A program made the position numbers and the translations under genes. A stretch of DNA of 34,071 bases from the IMG/VR virus record IMGVR_UViG_3300028388_001250, positions 1 to 34,071 of that record, one strand, 5' to 3'. The notes beneath the pieces were generated by a model. The model saw only the letters and a list, made by a program, of their open reading frames with translations, made no database searches and was not told the DNA's origin. This DNA comes from a virus. This document shows positions 1-5,031 of the stretch, piece after piece (the stretch's first letter is position 1; every line of letters starts with the position of its first letter).

Positions 1-24
1 CGCCCCCACCCCACACCACTACAT

Positions 25-59
25 CGTTGCATCTGCAACGACCTACCCCGGTACGGGGT
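25..59. repeat. two tandem palindromes at the left edge
   Basis: A perfect inverted repeat, CGTTGCA-TC-TGCAACG (25-40), is followed after 4 bp by ACCCCG-GTA-CGGGGT (45-59). Neither is followed by a T-tract, so they look more like protein-binding dyads or cruciform elements than terminators. They sit in a gene-free stretch (1-202) together with the direct repeats listed separately. Function unknown. Confidence 0.5.
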
Positions 60-78
60 GATCGAGGTGCCGGGGAGG

Positions 79-101
79 TGTGGTCGGGATATGTGGTCGG
101 G
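79..101. repeat. 10-bp direct repeat
   Basis: TGTGGTCGGG occurs at 79-88 and again at 92-101, a 13-bp period (about 1.2 helical turns). It lies between the left-edge palindromes and the 25-bp repeats, in non-coding DNA. It could be a tandem protein-binding site; nothing identifies the protein. Confidence 0.45.
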
Positions 102-111
102 TATTGGCCCA

Positions 112-136
112 CCTACATGCAATCCGCGCGTAACAA
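112..136 (+). repeat. 25-bp repeat, copy 1
   Basis: First of three same-direction copies of a 25-bp element. It starts CCTACATGC and ends with the shared core ATCCGCGCGTAACAA. Copy 2 begins exactly 30 bp downstream. All copies are intergenic and each is followed by an A/T run. It is a candidate iteron, phage regulator site or phage-specific promoter. Confidence 0.75.
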
Positions 137-141
137 TTTTT

Positions 142-166
142 CCTACAGGCAATCCGCGCGTAACAA
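142..166 (+). repeat. 25-bp repeat, copy 2
   Basis: Second copy, starting CCTACAGGC and carrying the same core ATCCGCGCGTAACAA. Its last bases run into the A-tract of the terminator for the leftward gene that ends at 203. Compared with copy 1 only one of 25 positions differs (T/G in the left half). Confidence 0.75.
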
Positions 167-204
167 AAAACCCCCCGACACTGGGCCGGGGGGCTTAGGT
201 TTTT
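165..204 (-). terminator. rho-independent terminator of the leftward peptidase-like gene
   Basis: Stem CCCCCCG (171-177) pairs with CGGGGGG (187-193) around a 9-nt loop. On the minus strand the stem is followed by a run of six U residues (165-170). It lies immediately beyond the stop codon of the gene at 203-958. The plus-strand side has only a broken T run, so the minus direction is the convincing one. Confidence 0.85.
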
Positions 205-958
205 ATGACCGGAGGTACTCGCGAAGCTGTTCCCTCGGGATCACGGACGTGGCCGCCTTCAGTTCTGATAGGGTACTCGCTACCTCGTCCCAATCGTAAC
301 ACGTCCGAGTCAGGTCCAGATGCCCGTCTTCGAACAGGGCGTCCAACTCAGGCGGAAGGTCCAGCCAGTACTGGTTCCGGCTGCCGGGGTAACTATCAAC
401 CTCGATAGTTGCCCCCAGTTCCCGTGCCAGCCTCTGGGCTTTCTGGTAGGCCGTGCGGTCTGCCTTCTGGTAGGCGCGGTCGGCATCGAGGCGCTGCTTG
501 AGGGTCTTCATCTTGCCTGCCCGGTCGGGCATCTCGACAATCTCAAGCACCGACGCGACCCGTGCCCTGCGGGCGACTCGCTCATCCCTTATCGAGACGA
601 CCTTGCCGACGATCCCACAGGCGTACCGTCTCCCCGTGATTAGTTGCCAGTGATGGCCCGCTAATACGAGGAACACACGACCCGGTGTCCGTATACCTTT
701 GGAGTCTTTCAGCCACCGTGCCAGTGTCGGATGCCGTCCATTGGCTTTCTCCACGAACACGCCGCGCATCTCGTACCCGGCTAGCTTGAAGACGTGGAGT
801 AGGTCCGCTCGGTACGTCCCACGTACCGCCGTCCGTCCATTCCGTTCCCGGATCAGCCTCGCCACGTCAGACGTGTTGAGACCGGTGACGAACGATACCA
901 CGGCGGGGCCGCAATAGCGGTTGTCGCCACGACCACGGTTCAAAGGCTTTAGGTCCAT
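203..958 (-). CDS. papain/C39-like cysteine peptidase-related protein
   Basis: A 251-residue soluble protein with no signal peptide or membrane segment. Near the N-terminus is Y-C16-G-P, followed by a helix-like stretch, as at the active-site cysteine of bacteriocin-processing (C39) and other papain-fold peptidases. The motif G101-H102-H103-W-Q-L-I-T-G matches the strand carrying the catalytic histidine. Residues 145-190 are Lys/Arg/Gln-rich and probably helical; the C-terminal third is not recognised. ATG 958 is preceded by a good AGAAGGA ribosome-binding site. This is the only leftward gene in the left half of the window, and it has its own promoter (1023-1051) and terminator (165-204). That arrangement suits an early or lysogeny-expressed gene acting alone, perhaps on host proteins. 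The fold call rests on two motifs; a non-catalytic relative is possible. Confidence 0.55.
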   Translation of the reverse strand: MDLKPLNRGRGDNRYCGPAVVSFVTGLNTSDVARLIRERNGRTAVRGTYRADLLHVFKLAGYEMRGVFVEKANGRHPTLARWLKDSKGIRTPGRVFLVLAGHHWQLITGRRYACGIVGKVVSIRDERVARRARVASVLEIVEMPDRAGKMKTLKQRLDADRAYQKADRTAYQKAQRLARELGATIEVDSYPGSRNQYWLDLPPELDALFEDGHLDLTRTCYDWDEVASTLSELKAATSVIPREQLREYLRS

Positions 959-1022
959 TGGTCATTGGTCCTTCTGTTAGGTTGTCAAAGAGCCAACACA
1001 CTCATCACCTCGTTACACCCCT

Positions 1023-1051
1023 AGTATAGACAAGTGTTCAGGTAAGATCAA
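1023..1051 (-). promoter_or_regulatory. sigma70-type promoter for the leftward peptidase-like gene
   Basis: On the minus strand TTGATC (-35, 1046-1051) is followed after exactly 17 bp by TATACT (-10, 1023-1028). It faces the gene starting at 958, giving a leader of about 55-60 nt. It is among the best consensus matches in the window, so expression by unmodified host RNA polymerase is likely. Confidence 0.7.
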
Positions 1052-1154
1052 CATCTTTTTTTAGAAAGTTTTGTTTGATTCCAGGGGGTTACAGGGTATC
1101 AAAATCAGTATAGGTACCGGCCCCGTGTTTGTAAGTACGCCTCACCGGTTTTCG

Positions 1155-1193
1155 TTGACACAGGTCATTGCACCGGGCATACCTATACCCGGT
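1155..1193 (+). promoter_or_regulatory. candidate promoter with overlapping 22-bp dyad (operator-like)
   Basis: A perfect TTGACA (1155-1160) is followed 17 bp later by CATACC (1178-1183), a weak -10. Overlying the -10 is an interrupted palindrome, ACCGGG (1172-1177) and CCCGGT (1188-1193), with inner ATA/TAT arms. Its 22-bp span and position across the -10 fit a dimeric repressor operator. The first gene downstream starts at 1210. The promoter is tentative because of the poor -10; the dyad is directly visible. Confidence 0.4.
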
Positions 1194-1209
1194 CAAGACG
1201 GAGGGATAG

Positions 1210-1395
1210 ATGTTTCAGATTGAAGTGACCAAGGCACGGGAACTGGCTGCCGCGCTGGTCGATGCAGCCGACAAGTTGCAGGACCGGGAAGACATGACAT
1301 GGGTCTGCATCGACCCGGTACGGGACCGCCTCGTCGCCACGGATGAAGTGGGCACGACCTGTACAATAATCACGGTTATCCGTCCTACGCCCTGA
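1210..1395 (+). CDS. small unknown protein, first gene of the rightward side
   Basis: A 61-residue protein. ATG 1210 is preceded by a strong GGAGGG ribosome-binding site. The first 27 residues form a likely amphipathic helix (start MFQIEVTK, Ala/Leu/Asp-rich). The rest (about 30-58) has alternating hydrophobic residues suggesting beta strands. There is no recognisable helix-turn-helix. It is a one-gene unit: a promoter/operator candidate lies 17 bp upstream and a strong terminator follows within 30 bp of the stop. Facing the leftward peptidase-like gene across a control region, it holds the place where temperate phages often keep a Cro-like or anti-repressor gene. That role is only positional inference. 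Confidence 0.6.
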   Translation: MFQIEVTKARELAAALVDAADKLQDREDMTWVCIDPVRDRLVATDEVGTTCTIITVIRPTP

Positions 1396-1421
1396 CCGGC
1401 TACCACTCACGGAAAACAACT

Positions 1422-1452
1422 AAGGCCCTCGGAAAATTCCGGGGGCCTTTTT
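1422..1452 (+). terminator. rho-independent terminator after the 61-aa gene
   Basis: A 13-bp stem with one G-U wobble, AAGGCCCTCGGAA against TTCCGGGGGCCTT, with a tiny AA-centred loop, followed by TTTTTC on the plus strand. The symmetrical A-rich 5' side could also stop leftward transcription. It insulates the 61-aa gene from the integrase region. Confidence 0.85.
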
Positions 1453-1453
1453 C

Positions 1454-1674
1454 ATATTCACGTAAGTCATTGAAGATGAAAGAAATCTTAATTTCTTAAT
1501 TCTTTATATTTCACACCTACATACTATCCGCGCGTAACAATTCTTTCTTCTCTTTAATCTCTTCATTCTTCAATATGTTTAAGAATATTATATTCTATAT
1601 TATTCTCTTTATCATCTTACGATGAAGTATACACATAGTAGATGTAGCTGTCAATACCCTTTCTCATGGAAGAT
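1454..1674. other. AT-rich non-coding island (possible origin or regulatory region)
   Basis: About 220 bp with a base composition far more AT-rich than the rest of the window, with long runs of T/C/A. It contains copy 3 of the 25-bp repeat (1516-1540) and small perfect inverted repeats, such as AGAAAT/ATTTCT (1481-1496) and AGAATA/TATTCT (1582-1596). I see no gene here: open frames across it lack ribosome-binding sites and have low-complexity translations. Easily melted DNA beside repeats would suit a replication origin, but foreign DNA or a plain regulatory spacer is also possible. Confidence 0.4.
1516..1540 (+). repeat. 25-bp repeat, copy 3
   Basis: Third copy, starting CCTACATAC and ending with the invariant core ATCCGCGCGTAACAA, in the same direction as copies 1 and 2 but about 1.4 kb away on the other side of the two control-region genes. 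It is embedded in the AT-rich island. The exact conservation of the right 15 bases across all three copies argues for a bound protein. Confidence 0.75.
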
Positions 1675-1760
1675 AAAAAAGGCCCCCGTGCGCAGGAGAA
1701 ACGCGACGGGGGCCAGTTGAGCAGAAAGGAGACACACACTCGTACAACAGGGAGGTTCGT
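1675..1760 (-). ncRNA. candidate leftward small RNA with CU-rich anti-Shine-Dalgarno boxes
   Basis: The minus strand carries a typical intrinsic terminator: GGCCCCCGT/ACGGGGGCC (1681-1714) plus an inner GCG/CGC, then six U residues (1675-1680). No leftward protein gene ends here. A TTGACC-17-TACACA promoter candidate lies just upstream, so the predicted transcript is about 86 nt. It contains three CUCC motifs: ACCUCCC near the 5' end, GUCUCCUUUC in the middle, and UUUCUCCUG displayed in the terminator loop. All could pair with AGGAG-type ribosome-binding sites, a design known from CU-rich alphaproteobacterial small RNAs. It runs antisense to the 5' flank of the integrase gene and does not overlap the coding part. 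Prediction from sequence only. Confidence 0.45.
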
Positions 1761-1766
1761 GCCCCC

Positions 1767-1795
1767 TGTGTAGCACCTACCCGTACTGTGGTCAA
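1767..1795 (-). promoter_or_regulatory. candidate promoter for the leftward small RNA
   Basis: On the minus strand TTGACC (1790-1795), then 17 bp, then TACACA (1767-1772). The -35 is good and the -10 matches TATAAT at three of six positions. A start about 7 nt downstream would give the 86-nt transcript ending at 1675. Alone it is weak; the downstream terminator with no gene makes it worth noting. Confidence 0.35.
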
Positions 1796-1808
1796 TATCA
1801 AATTTCAG

Positions 1809-1837
1809 TTGACGCCCTGTTCTGCGTGCTGTAAGGG
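1809..1837 (+). promoter_or_regulatory. int: candidate integrase promoter
   Basis: TTGACG (1809-1814), a 17-bp gap, then TAAGGG (1832-1837). The -35 is good and the -10 is weak, so a low-level or activated promoter is possible. It would give a leader of about 25 nt before the ATG at 1870. It lies back-to-back with the leftward small-RNA promoter candidate, so the two could interfere. Confidence 0.35.
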
Positions 1838-1869
1838 TGGTTGTTGCTACCCGAACAGAGGGCGTGACC

Positions 1870-2943
1870 ATGCAAGTGAAATACCTAGAAACCCGATACC
1901 GTGCTGACGGCACCCCGTACTACGCCGTGAACCCTTCCGGTACTGCCCGGAAGAAGCTGGGCGTACGCTACAAGGCCTTTGCTACGCGTGCGGAGGCCAT
2001 CGAATACGCCACTGAGGTGGCCGTACGGCTGGACGAGCATCGGCGCAAGAATACGCCGGGGTCCGCGTACGTGGACGACAGTACCGTCTCCGGCCTGCTG
2101 GAATACTTCCGGCAGACAAACGATTGGCGGCGGCTGTCCGATAACTCCAAGCGTTCGTACCTGCGCATGATGGCGATTGCGGAAAGCATGCGTATCGGCA
2201 CAGCCAACACCACCTTCGGCGAGATGCTGGTGTCGAACGTGAAGCCGGAACACGCTGACAAGTTCCACGTGGCCGTGGCTAACCGGCACAGCATGCACAC
2301 CGCGCACCACACCGTGAAGGTGCTTCGCCGGGTGTGGAACGTGGGACTGCGCCACGGGAAGGCCCGCTTCAACCCGTGGTCCCGGATGGGTCTTCAGCAG
2401 TTGCCCGACCGCGTCGTGGTGTGGACACCGCAGCAGGTGGATACCTTCATCCGTACCGCTGACGAGATGGGGTACTGGTCTCTCGGGACGATGGCCCTGA
2501 TGTGCTACCACCTCTGCCAGCGTCCCGGTGATGTCCGGAAGATGCGGTGGTCTGATCTGAAAGACGGCGTCTTCGACTTCGTACAGGAGAAGACCAAGAC
2601 CCGTGTCGAGGTACCGGCATCCCCACAACTCATGGATCGTTTGCGGGGACGCTGGCCGGAAGAGGATGGCTACATCGTCCTCTACGAGTCCACCGGTCGC
2701 CCGTACGACCGCCGCATGTACTCCAAGCTGGCGGCTCTGGTGCGTGAGCGGGCGGGTCTGCCTGATGAATTAAAGCTGTCCGACCTTCGTCGTACCGGGG
2801 CCACCGAGATGGCCGAGGCGGGCTGCACCGAGGACGAACTCCGGTCTGTGACCGGTCACCAAAGCCGGGACGTGCTGTCGATCTACGTACGCCCCACCCG
2901 AAACCTCGCCAAGAGCGGCATCATGAAAAGGTTTGTGAAATGA
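1870..2943 (+). CDS. int: tyrosine recombinase / phage integrase
   Basis: A 357-residue site-specific recombinase that would insert and excise the phage genome. The N-terminal 60 residues resemble an arm-binding domain, residues ~65-170 a SAM-like core-binding domain, and ~180-357 the catalytic domain. Catalytic residues visible are R218 (in C-Q-R-P-G-D), the lysine region E-K-T-K-T-R, R307 (in D-L-R-R-T-G), H330 (in T-G-H-Q-S) and the nucleophile Y339 (in S-I-Y-V). The usual histidine before the box-II arginine is a serine here (L-S-D-L-R). ATG 1870 is chosen over the upstream GTG 1837 because GAGGG lies 8 nt before it. Its stop overlaps the next ATG. The probable target, a tRNA-fMet 3' end, is about 2 kb downstream rather than adjacent. 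Confidence 0.92.
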   Translation: MQVKYLETRYRADGTPYYAVNPSGTARKKLGVRYKAFATRAEAIEYATEVAVRLDEHRRKNTPGSAYVDDSTVSGLLEYFRQTNDWRRLSDNSKRSYLRMMAIAESMRIGTANTTFGEMLVSNVKPEHADKFHVAVANRHSMHTAHHTVKVLRRVWNVGLRHGKARFNPWSRMGLQQLPDRVVVWTPQQVDTFIRTADEMGYWSLGTMALMCYHLCQRPGDVRKMRWSDLKDGVFDFVQEKTKTRVEVPASPQLMDRLRGRWPEEDGYIVLYESTGRPYDRRMYSKLAALVRERAGLPDELKLSDLRRTGATEMAEAGCTEDELRSVTGHQSRDVLSIYVRPTRNLAKSGIMKRFVK

Positions 2944-3191
2944 ACGATAACAGCGTCGAAGCCCCGGACATGGATCAGCAGGTCGAGGAGGCGTTCAAAC
3001 TCGCCCGTATCGTCGGCGAGAACGCCCCCGAGGTGTCGTCTGTGGGGCAACTTGCCCTCTTCACCGCCCTCGTCTGGGACTTGTTCAACGTGAGCGATGA
3101 TGAGGCCGCACGCGTGGCCCAGCGGTCCATGCATATGCTGGGCAAGGTGCGTGACTACCTTGAAAACGAGGGGAGAAAATTCGATGCCTGA
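2940..3191 (+). CDS. small acidic unknown protein behind integrase
   Basis: An 83-residue, acidic, predicted all-helical protein with no motif I recognise. It begins at an ATGA overlap with the integrase stop, so it is translationally coupled to integrase. Its own stop overlaps the next gene's start. Being co-expressed with integrase it could be an excision or directionality factor. However, such factors are usually basic, with a winged-helix/MerR-like pattern, and this protein shows neither, so I do not call it Xis. Confidence 0.65.
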   Translation: MNDNSVEAPDMDQQVEEAFKLARIVGENAPEVSSVGQLALFTALVWDLFNVSDDEAARVAQRSMHMLGKVRDYLENEGRKFDA

Positions 3192-3429
3192 CCGCGTCGT
3201 CTACATCCTTGGATATTCCACTCACGACCACGAAGAGGAGATGGAGGGGTTGTACTCCTCCGCTTCCAAAGCCGTGGACGCCCTGTGGAGCCACGCGGAA
3301 GAGGTTCAGGAGACCTCGCCAAAGGAAACGAGGGTGAGGCTACTGTCCCACCTCCGTACGAGTGGCTTCGCGTCCAGCGGGACAGAGAGTGGGGTGATCT
3401 ACTACATCTGGAGGAGGCTGGTACAGTGA
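3184..3429 (+). CDS. small unknown protein
   Basis: An 81-residue protein starting at ATG 3184, with a strong GAGGGGAGA ribosome-binding site inside the end of the preceding gene. The N-terminus (D-R-V-V-Y-I-L-G-Y) looks like a beta strand, followed by a His/Glu-rich loop (H-D-H-E-E-E) and a helix with two Trp/His positions. The protein ends in a short strand (V-I-Y-Y-I-W). No family recognised. The stop overlaps the thyX GTG start, so it is part of the integrase-to-thyX translational chain. Confidence 0.6.
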   Translation: MPDRVVYILGYSTHDHEEEMEGLYSSASKAVDALWSHAEEVQETSPKETRVRLLSHLRTSGFASSGTESGVIYYIWRRLVQ

Positions 3430-4283
3430 AGATCACATACAAGTACCACTCAGGGAGCGACCTTGAAGTGGTCAACGCCGCCCGCGTGTCCTTCGACAAG
3501 GAAAGCGAGTGGGAAGAGAAACCCCTCGTTTATTACGCTGACGGGAAATACCACTCCAGAGGTTCCTACCGCCTCAAAGAGGGGGACAAGAGGCTGATCC
3601 AGTTCCTTGCCCGCGGGTGTACCAGTGGGGATTGGGAAGGTCTTCTTAATCAAATTGAGGAGAGAGGCCTGACTGCGGGGTATCACGGGGATAAGTTTGC
3701 GAGACGAGACCTAAGAGAGTTGGTGAACTGTGTGCGGCACATGCCGACCCACTGGACCCCCTTCGGTCAGGTGAACGTCGTGTGCCATATCAAGTGCCCG
3801 ATCTTCGTGGCGCGGCAGATCATGAAGCACACGGTGGGCTTCGTCTGGAACGAGGTGTCTCGGCGGTACGTTACGTATGACCCCGAGTTCTTCGAGCCTG
3901 ATGTCTGGCGACAGGCTGCTGGCAACGTGAAGCAGGGATCGAGCGACGAGCCGGTGGACAATCGAGACATTTGGGCTTCCTACGCAGATGTTGAGATTGA
4001 CCCTAGGGACATCAACCACGCCGCCTTCATCCTGTACACGAGGATGCTGGACGTGGGCGTCTGCCCCGAACAGGCCCGCATGGTCCTGCCGCAGTCCATG
4101 TACACCCAAATGCGGGTGAACGGCACCCTGTACGCGTGGGCGAACATGTATCTTCAGCGTACAGATCCGCATGCCCAGAAGGAAACACGCATGCTGGTGG
4201 AACAACTCGACCCAATCATGCACGAACACTTCCCGGTGTCGTGGGAAGCCCTGACAGGAGGACGTAGGGATGACAAAGTTTAG
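3426..4283 (+). CDS. thyX: flavin-dependent thymidylate synthase ThyX
   Basis: A 285-residue enzyme that methylates dUMP to dTMP using methylene-tetrahydrofolate, FAD and NADPH. The family signature is present at residues 130-148: R130-Q-I-M-K-H, then W-N142-E143-V-S145-R-R147-Y. The usual R-H-R triplet reads K-H-T. The N-terminal strand V-N-A-A-R-V-S-F is the typical dUMP/FAD-binding start, and P-Q-S-M-Y-T-Q-M is the usual late helix. GTG 3426 is chosen because GGAGGAGG sits about 9 nt upstream and the N-terminus then matches the family; a longer frame reaching back to 3285 adds an unrelated N-terminus. It overlaps both neighbours. Together with the reductase and MazG-like enzyme it feeds phage DNA synthesis. 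Confidence 0.93.
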   Translation: MKITYKYHSGSDLEVVNAARVSFDKESEWEEKPLVYYADGKYHSRGSYRLKEGDKRLIQFLARGCTSGDWEGLLNQIEERGLTAGYHGDKFARRDLRELVNCVRHMPTHWTPFGQVNVVCHIKCPIFVARQIMKHTVGFVWNEVSRRYVTYDPEFFEPDVWRQAAGNVKQGSSDEPVDNRDIWASYADVEIDPRDINHAAFILYTRMLDVGVCPEQARMVLPQSMYTQMRVNGTLYAWANMYLQRTDPHAQKETRMLVEQLDPIMHEHFPVSWEALTGGRRDDKV

Positions 4284-4461
4284 CGTGCTGAAAGACGACC
4301 CAAGTGTCGTTGAGGTTGTGCAGGCTGACGCCTTCACAATCAACAACAGCGGGGCGTTGATCTTCTATGACTTTGCGGTAGACCCTCGTATGGGCACCTC
4401 TACAGCGAAGCATACCTACGCCTTCGCTCCGGGCCACTGGATAGAGGTGTGGATGTCGTAA
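4270..4461 (+). CDS. small unknown protein between thyX and the nuclease
   Basis: A 63-residue protein whose ATG lies inside the end of thyX, with a GGAGG site 9 nt upstream. It is predicted mostly beta (V-V-E-V-V-Q-A-D-A-F-T-I and G-A-L-I-F-Y-D-F-A-V), with a C-terminal aromatic strand. It has no cysteines, no membrane segment and no recognised domain. The TAATG junction at 4459-4463 couples it to the nuclease gene. Confidence 0.6.
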   Translation: MTKFSVLKDDPSVVEVVQADAFTINNSGALIFYDFAVDPRMGTSTAKHTYAFAPGHWIEVWMS

Positions 4462-4805
4462 TGAAAACGAATTTCTACCTCTACAAGGCTGTGGTTGTCT
4501 CCGTTTATGACGGGGACACCATCCGTTGTGACGTGGACCTTGGCTTCAATACGTGGATACGGAACATGACCCTGCGGCTGTATGGCATCGACTCTCCTGA
4601 AATCAGGGGTGAAGAGAGGCCGCAGGGTCTGAAGGCCCGTGATTGGCTGCGGGAAGAACTGCCGGTGGGCACTGAGGTGCTGATCGAGACGATCCGGGAT
4701 CGTACGGGTAAATATGGACGCTATCTGGCCGTCGTGTGGAAGGATGGCACGGATATGAATAAAAAGATGATCCGCAAGGGGTATGCGGAACCTTACCCAA
4801 AATAA
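4461..4805 (+). CDS. staphylococcal-nuclease (thermonuclease) family protein
   Basis: A 114-residue single SNase domain, a Ca2+-dependent phosphodiesterase of the OB fold. By alignment with staphylococcal nuclease, the calcium ligands and active residues are all present: D17-G-D19-T, R39 (L-R39-L-Y-G-I-D44-S-P-E47) and R87 (K-Y-G-R87). ATG 4461 overlaps the upstream stop; GAGGTG lies 12 nt upstream. An in-frame GTG at 4449 is possible but less likely. There is no signal peptide, so it would act in the cytoplasm, perhaps in host DNA/RNA breakdown or recycling. It is the last gene before the attachment-site region. Confidence 0.85.
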   Translation: MKTNFYLYKAVVVSVYDGDTIRCDVDLGFNTWIRNMTLRLYGIDSPEIRGEERPQGLKARDWLREELPVGTEVLIETIRDRTGKYGRYLAVVWKDGTDMNKKMIRKGYAEPYPK

Positions 4806-5031
4806 CTACCCTAATTAGGTAGTCGGTGTGGTGTTTGAGAGGGTTACGTCCACGGATATCAGCACCACACAACAACAGACAGCAAAAACTAATGAAATCA
4901 GTAGTTTGGTTGCGGGGGTAGGATTTGAACCTACGACCTTCAGGTTCTGCGGTACGTGTTAACTATCAAACACTTACAGGAACCGAAAATGGGTATTCCC
5001 ATAACCATCACACAATGCTAGGGTACCTCCT
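4806..5031. other. attachment-site region (non-coding)
   Basis: A 226-bp gap in an otherwise packed operon. It contains an imperfect hairpin ACTACC/GGTAGT (4805-4823). Two nested inverted pairs follow: GTGTGGTG (4826-4833) with CACCACAC (4863-4870), and GTGTTTGA (4831-4838) with TCAAACAC (4966-4973). The tRNA-like core lies at 4907-4946, and a short dyad ATGGG-TATT-CCCAT at 4989-5002. The inverted octamers bracket the core the way integrase arm sites do. No ribosome-binding site or frame supports a gene here. Confidence 0.6.
4907..4946 (-). other. attP: probable attP core: 3' half of an initiator tRNA-fMet
   Basis: Read on the minus strand, these 40 bp give the 3' side of an anticodon stem (AACCTGAAGG), then a T-arm with stem GTAGG/CCTAC around the loop TTCAAAT. 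The acceptor strand CCCCGCA, the discriminator A and an encoded CCA follow. The A at position 72 and the CCTGAAGG sequence are marks of bacterial initiator tRNA-fMet. The match breaks off exactly in the anticodon loop (next bases CTGCGG instead of the ATGAG complement). It is therefore not a functional gene but the tRNA identity block used by integrases that insert at tRNA 3' ends. The integrase gene is about 2 kb away. Confidence 0.82.

Noticed and set aside
1617-1913. A leftward 98-aa frame overlapping the integrase start
   Set aside because: Low-complexity translation, no ribosome-binding site, and the small-RNA terminator lies inside it.
2940-3191. An excisionase (Xis) next to integrase
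   Set aside because: Position fits, but the protein is acidic and lacks the basic winged-helix/MerR-like pattern, so the name would be a guess.
4907-4946. A functional tRNA gene
   Set aside because: Only the 3' half (from the anticodon-loop edge to CCA) is present; the D-arm, anticodon and 5' acceptor strand are missing, so it is an attachment-site fragment.
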